NCBI RefSeq assembly: GCF_003383615.1
Contig: NZ_QNUL01000003.1
Coordinates: 186,001 to 250,000, forward strand
Length of the DNA stretch: 64,000 nucleotides
Source: Dyadobacter luteus
GTDB lineage: Bacteria > Bacteroidota > Bacteroidia > Cytophagales > Spirosomataceae
Direction of reading: 5' to 3'
Shown: one piece after another, positions 59,758-64,000 of the stretch
Layout: each line of letters begins with the position of its first letter
How positions within the stretch are numbered: the first letter of the stretch is position 1
Program-made: the position numbers and the translations under genes
The notes under the pieces: model-generated
What the model saw: the letters and a program-made list of their open reading frames with translations, nothing else
Told to the model about the DNA's origin: nothing
Database searches by the model: none

Positions 59758-61062
59758 TCAATGCGCGTGCTCCCCTCCTGCATTATTCATTTTGGCAAGA
59801 ACAAAAAATGCTCCCTTCACAACTACTCTGGCGTTCTGAGGAATGGGTTTCAAGAGAGTGATTTCGGTATAACCTATATCGGTGGTACCTTTCGCTACAG
59901 GAATTTTTTCAAAAATAACATCGGCACCATTTGCCGGTTTTTCAGACTCCCCGTGTTCGTGCCCATCTTCGTGATCATGAGCGCCTTCCTCGTGTGAATG
60001 TCCTTCTTTGAGATGTTCTTTCTCTCCATGGGCATCAGAAACTATAAAAATATAATCGAGTCCCTGGTGATTTACAATCGCCTCGGTAGGTACAGCAGGA
60101 ACCGTTGCTTTTTCCAAACTTACCGCTGCCGTAATATTCATTCCATCTATCAGCCCCGATTTATTGCCCATCACCTTGGCATGCACCGACACCGCCTTGC
60201 TCTCTCCTTCGAAGGACGAACCCAGGGAGAAAATTCGGGCATCGTACTCTTTTCCAGGTGCATTTGTGAGCGTGAAATGGATGATCTGGTTGTTGCGCAG
60301 CTTGGGAAGATCCTTTTCATATACATACAGATCCAGGTGTAACTGACTGTTGTCCACAATTTCAGCAATCGGAGTAGTCAGATCTGCGAAGCTACCAATC
60401 TGCGCCACAACATTACTCACCACACCAGCAATCGGACTTTTTACAGACAAGGTGGAAACAAGCTTACCACTGCTGATCCGTGTCGGGTCAATACCCATCA
60501 GCTGGATTTGCTGGCTCAATGTATTCCGGCGTGTCCTGAGTGTTTTTAGCTCCGTTTCGGCTGTCTGAAAGTTCCGAAGTGCTCCTGCGTTACCCGCCGA
60601 AAGTTCCTTCTGCCTGTTATATTCAATTTCGGCCAGTGTAATACGGTCATTTACGGACACAAATTCTTCCTGCGACCGCATAAAATCAGGATTCGCCAAC
60701 GTGGCAATGACCTGGCCTTTCTTCACGGCATCTCCGGGCTGAACAAGTATGGTCTGTATAACACCGCTATACAATGTGTTTACGGTTGCCCGGTTCTGGT
60801 TGGGGACTTTGAGTGTACCATTCGCCTTCAAAGCAGCTGTGAGCTCCTTCTCCTCAATGACGCCCATCTCCACGCCTATACTTTTAATTTGTGCAGCAGT
60901 CAGACTGGCCGTATTCGGACTTTCATGTTCTTCATGTCCCTCCTCCTCGCCATGCTGCTCAGTTTTCTCACTTTCTTTCTGCTGAGTACCGTTCTCTCCC
61001 TTACACGAGGAAAACAGATATACTGACATAAGCAAACTGGTTATTACTAATATCTTTTTCAT
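59758..61062 (-). CDS. Periplasmic adaptor of a heavy-metal RND efflux pump (CzcB/CusB-like) with histidine-rich segments
   Basis: A 434-residue lipoprotein (lipobox YLFSSCKG). The membrane fusion protein layout is seen: biotinyl-lipoyl half-motifs around VNTLYSGVIQTILVQPGDAVKKGQ and VKSPIAGVVSNVVAQIG, a helical hairpin between them, and beta-barrel and membrane-proximal domains. Histidine/glutamate-rich stretches lie near the N-terminus (about residues 34-49) and inside the membrane-proximal region (about residues 343-373, coded by 59945-60035), fitting binding of Zn, Co, Cd, Cu or Ni. The gene follows the pump gene by 3 nt. Confidence 0.93.
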   Translation of the reverse strand: MKKILVITSLLMSVYLFSSCKGENGTQQKESEKTEQHGEEEGHEEHESPNTASLTAAQIKSIGVEMGVIEEKELTAALKANGTLKVPNQNRATVNTLYSGVIQTILVQPGDAVKKGQVIATLANPDFMRSQEEFVSVNDRITLAEIEYNRQKELSAGNAGALRNFQTAETELKTLRTRRNTLSQQIQLMGIDPTRISSGKLVSTLSVKSPIAGVVSNVVAQIGSFADLTTPIAEIVDNSQLHLDLYVYEKDLPKLRNNQIIHFTLTNAPGKEYDARIFSLGSSFEGESKAVSVHAKVMGNKSGLIDGMNITAAVSLEKATVPAVPTEAIVNHQGLDYIFIVSDAHGEKEHLKEGHSHEEGAHDHEDGHEHGESEKPANGADVIFEKIPVAKGTTDIGYTEITLLKPIPQNARVVVKGAFFVLAKMNNAGGEHAH

Positions 61063-61065
61063 TTT

Positions 61066-64000
61066 TTATCTATTCAGAAAATAATTGAACCGGATCACGG
61101 ACTGGTTATAAGCATTCAGACTATCAAGGTAGTTGCGCCGGATATCGATCGCCTGGGTTAAAAACTGCGACAGTTCTGCAAAACTGATTTCCCCCTGACG
61201 GTAAGCCAACGTGGACGACCTGATGATTACAGCTGCCTGAGAGAGCCCGGTAGTTTCGTAGTATTGGAGCAATGTTTTGTTTTTCTCCACTTCCCGGTAT
61301 GTCTGCTCGCTTTGTGATAGATACAGTTGCTCATTGTAAACCAACTGTTTCTCTTGCAGGTCTACTTCGGCCTTTGCCGCATTGACCCGATTTTTATAAG
61401 CGTTTATTCCCAATAATGGAAAGGCCGCACTTACGGAAAAACCTGTAAACGGATCGCTCAAACCATACAACCGCTGAGAAAAAAAACGGCCGGAAAAATC
61501 AGGTTTGTTTTCATTTTTTGCCACTGAAACTCCTGCACCGGCAATGGCAATGTTTTGCTTCTGCAAGTCCAGTAACGGGTGAGCAACCGCATTGTTCTGC
61601 TCAGGCTCAGGCAACTTTGCAAGCGCGCTATCGGCAGCAAGATACGCAACCGTCGTATTCAGTAATTGCATCAACAACCGCTGCTGTATCTGTATTTCAT
61701 TGATATTCTGTGCGATAAAGGCTTTCAGCTCACGTGCTCTGGCACTGGAGGCTACACTATCCAATCCCGGAGCATCTCCTGTATGCACCCTAAGAATGGT
61801 AGCCTGGTTTAAGGCAGCATAAATACTATCCAGACTCTGGAACAATTTCCCTTTGTCCTGCAGGTACCAAAGCTCATAATATACCGATCGCACCTCTCTT
61901 TTCAGATTTGCACCAATCACCGTGCCGTTAATCTTCGTAGCTTCAAGTTGCTTTTGATATACATTTTTCTGGGCTTTATACAAACCAGGCCATGGCAGGG
62001 TCTGCGATACACCGATTTTCAGAATACCTTTGCTATCAGTCGGCCTTAAATCCTCATTCTCAGCGAATATTCCTGTTTTAGGAATCAATCCTGCAGATTT
62101 CACCTGGTATTCACCCTGTCTGACAGCCTGCCGGTTTACCTCCAGTTCTAGGTTACCGCTACTTGCATTAATCAGCTGATCTATATGAACTCTTTCGCCG
62201 ATACTATTCCTATCCTGAGCACTGGCATTTCCGGCGGTCAATAATAGCATGATCACGGCAATCACTGCCGCGGAAGATCCTGATATTTTACCTTTGGACT
62301 TGTTAAAAAGTATATAGAGCAAAGGTAGCACGACCAGTGTCAGAAAAGTGGCCGAAACCAATCCGCCGATAACTACCGTGGCAAGTGGCTTCTGCACTTC
62401 CCCACCCGCTCCGGCAGAAAATGCCATAGGTAAAAATCCGAATGATGCTACCGTGGCCGTCATCAAAACCGGTCTGAGCCTCATCTTCGTGCCTTCTATC
62501 ACACGCGGAATAAGCTGATCAAAACCTGATTTTTCCAACTGATTGAAAGTACTGATCAGCACAATGCCGTTCAACACCGCTACACCAAACAATGCGATGA
62601 AGCCAACGCCAGCCGAAATACTGAACGGCATATCCCTAAGCAAAAGCGCAAACACTCCTCCGATCGCACTCATAGGGATTGCAGTGTAGATCAGCAATGA
62701 TTCTTTAAAAGAACCAAAAGTAAAGTACAGCAACAGGAAAATCAGTGCGAGAGCGATCGGAACGGCGATCATCAAACGTGCAGATGCCTTTTGAAGATTT
62801 TCAAAAGTTCCGCCATAGGTAATAAAATAACCTGTCGGCAGTAGATTCGTGTCGGAAAGTTTAGTCTGAATATCTTCCACCACGCTTTGAACATCACGGC
62901 CACGGACGTTGAACCCAATTACGATCCTGCGCTTTCCGTCCTCCCGGCTGATCTGCGCCGGACCTTCCTTAAAGGACACAGAAGCCACTTGTGACAACGG
63001 GATTTGTGTGCCATCGGCCATGGCAACGAACAAGTCACTTACGTCCTCAATTGAAGAGCGGTTGGCGCTATCGAGCCGGACAACAAGATCAAATTTTCGT
63101 TCATTTTCAAACACCACACCCGCAGCTTCACCGGCAAATGCAGTACGAACAGTACGATTGATATCTTCAATATTCATCCCGTAACCAGCAATTTTGGCGC
63201 GGTCATATTGAATGGTAATCTGCGGCAAACCGGTTGTACGTTCCACCTGCGGGCTTGTTGCTCCCTCTACCGACTGTATAACACGCGCAATTTCAGGCGC
63301 AATAGCAGCCAGTGTATCTATATTTTCACCGAATACCTTAATCGCAACATCCTGCCGTACACCGGTCATCAACTCATTAAAACGCATTTGAATCGGCTGA
63401 TTCGCTTCAAAAAACACACCGGGAATTTCTTGCAGTTTCTCTTCCATCCTACCGGCCAGTTCAGTGTAACTTTTGGTAGTGGTCCATTCACCTTTGGGCT
63501 TTAACAAGATAATCAGATCGGTCGCTTCCGGAGGCATCGGATCTGTCGGTACTTCGGCACTGCCTGTTTTCCCGACAACCATTTTCACCTCAGGAAATGA
63601 CCTGATAATCCGGCTGGCCTGCATGGAGGTTTCTACACTTTGTGAAAGCGAAGTGCCTTGTGGCAGGATACAGTGAAATGCAAAATCACCCTCTTCCAAC
63701 TGCGGAATAAACTCTCCGCCCATTCTTGAAAAAAGGAAAATAGCCAACGCAAACACGGCCACAGTCGTAGAAACAACTGCGATGCGAAAACGGATTGCCC
63801 AGGTAAGCAGGGGTTGATAAGAAGCCTGTATGCGATCCATCATCTTGTCGGAAAGTGTCTTTTTATCTGACAGAGTTTTAGGCAGAACAAGGGCAGACAT
63901 CATCGGGATATAAGTAAGTGAAAGAATCAAAGCGCCGAGAATTGCGAACGAAACGGTCTGCGCCATGGGTCCAAACATCTTACCTTCAATACCCACCAAA
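61066..64000 (-). CDS. CusA/CzcA heavy-metal RND pump fused to a TolC-type channel domain (N-terminus outside window)
   Basis: An open frame of 977 residues runs off the right edge. The first two thirds are the C-terminal part of an RND pump: GGEFIPQLEEGDFAFHCILPQGTS, VIQSVEGATSPQVERTTGLPQ, and the second membrane helix bundle (VPIALALIFLLLYF, GVGFIALFGVAVLNGIVLIS). After about 62300 comes a linker with a signal-peptide-like segment (VIAVIMLLLTAGNASAQ), then a full outer-membrane efflux (CzcC-like) domain ending FNYFLNR. Such CzcA-CzcC fusions are known in Bacteroidota. The adaptor gene starts 3 nt after the stop. Confidence 0.93.
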   Translation of the reverse strand, partial: LVGIEGKMFGPMAQTVSFAILGALILSLTYIPMMSALVLPKTLSDKKTLSDKMMDRIQASYQPLLTWAIRFRIAVVSTTVAVFALAIFLFSRMGGEFIPQLEEGDFAFHCILPQGTSLSQSVETSMQASRIIRSFPEVKMVVGKTGSAEVPTDPMPPEATDLIILLKPKGEWTTTKSYTELAGRMEEKLQEIPGVFFEANQPIQMRFNELMTGVRQDVAIKVFGENIDTLAAIAPEIARVIQSVEGATSPQVERTTGLPQITIQYDRAKIAGYGMNIEDINRTVRTAFAGEAAGVVFENERKFDLVVRLDSANRSSIEDVSDLFVAMADGTQIPLSQVASVSFKEGPAQISREDGKRRIVIGFNVRGRDVQSVVEDIQTKLSDTNLLPTGYFITYGGTFENLQKASARLMIAVPIALALIFLLLYFTFGSFKESLLIYTAIPMSAIGGVFALLLRDMPFSISAGVGFIALFGVAVLNGIVLISTFNQLEKSGFDQLIPRVIEGTKMRLRPVLMTATVASFGFLPMAFSAGAGGEVQKPLATVVIGGLVSATFLTLVVLPLLYILFNKSKGKISGSSAAVIAVIMLLLTAGNASAQDRNSIGERVHIDQLINASSGNLELEVNRQAVRQGEYQVKSAGLIPKTGIFAENEDLRPTDSKGILKIGVSQTLPWPGLYKAQKNVYQKQLEATKINGTVIGANLKREVRSVYYELWYLQDKGKLFQSLDSIYAALNQATILRVHTGDAPGLDSVASSARARELKAFIAQNINEIQIQQRLLMQLLNTTVAYLAADSALAKLPEPEQNNAVAHPLLDLQKQNIAIAGAGVSVAKNENKPDFSGRFFSQRLYGLSDPFTGFSVSAAFPLLGINAYKNRVNAAKAEVDLQEKQLVYNEQLYLSQSEQTYREVEKNKTLLQYYETTGLSQAAVIIRSSTLAYRQGEISFAELSQFLTQAIDIRRNYLDSLNAYNQSVIRFNYFLNR

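Overview
The window looks like a chromosomal segment of a Bacteroidota bacterium, most likely order Cytophagales and perhaps a Dyadobacter-like member of the Spirosomataceae. The genus is inferred, not proven. The evidence is: proteins with type IX secretion (T9SS) C-terminal sorting domains; promoter -7 elements of the Bacteroidota form TAnnTTTG (for example 2541-2548, 4670-4677, 9684-9691 and, on the minus strand, 55741-55748); a CusA/CzcA pump fused to its outer-membrane channel; and DUF4468, DUF4353 and SO2930-type cytochrome genes. No tRNA, rRNA, CRISPR array, prophage or complete insertion sequence was seen.

Layout, 1-25 kb: a truncated parA; a radical SAM/SPASM protein with an Lrp-type regulator divergent from alanine dehydrogenase (ald); a small outer-membrane barrel; a DEAD-box RNA helicase with a long structured leader; DinB, sugar isomerase-like, phospholipase C-like and Dabb genes; ung; an apaG - methyltransferase - two membrane protein run (DUF2157 type); a secreted carbohydrate cluster (GH43, EEP-family phosphatase/nuclease, SGNH esterase with T9SS signal, DUF4353 lipoprotein); a YpfJ-type metallopeptidase, two secreted hydrolases and an O6-alkylguanine repair protein.

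Layout, 25-43 kb: a GT39 glycosyltransferase; an SDR-SDR-AraC run; a CoA-transferase; an AraC regulator divergent from a complete TolC-EmrA-EmrB type efflux operon; an AbgB-like amidohydrolase; a TetX-like flavin monooxygenase with its own AraC regulator; and two orphan regulators with eroded receiver domains flanking a palindrome-bearing, AT-rich gap.

Layout, 43-64 kb: a 2101-residue secreted protein with four tandem lectin-like units and a T9SS signal, preceded by a strongly structured untranslated region; a relic of a second T9SS protein; an alpha/beta hydrolase and an SDR; a compact five-gene operon (4-TM protein, DUF3817, diheme cytochrome lipoprotein, rhodanese, small HMA-like protein) with a 36-bp perfect palindrome abutting its promoter; a two-subunit molybdenum hydroxylase; and a CzcB-CzcA heavy-metal efflux system that runs off the right edge. 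The best candidates for undescribed biology are the palindrome-controlled cytochrome/rhodanese operon, the structured leader of the giant surface protein, and the pair of pseudo-receiver regulators beside that protein.
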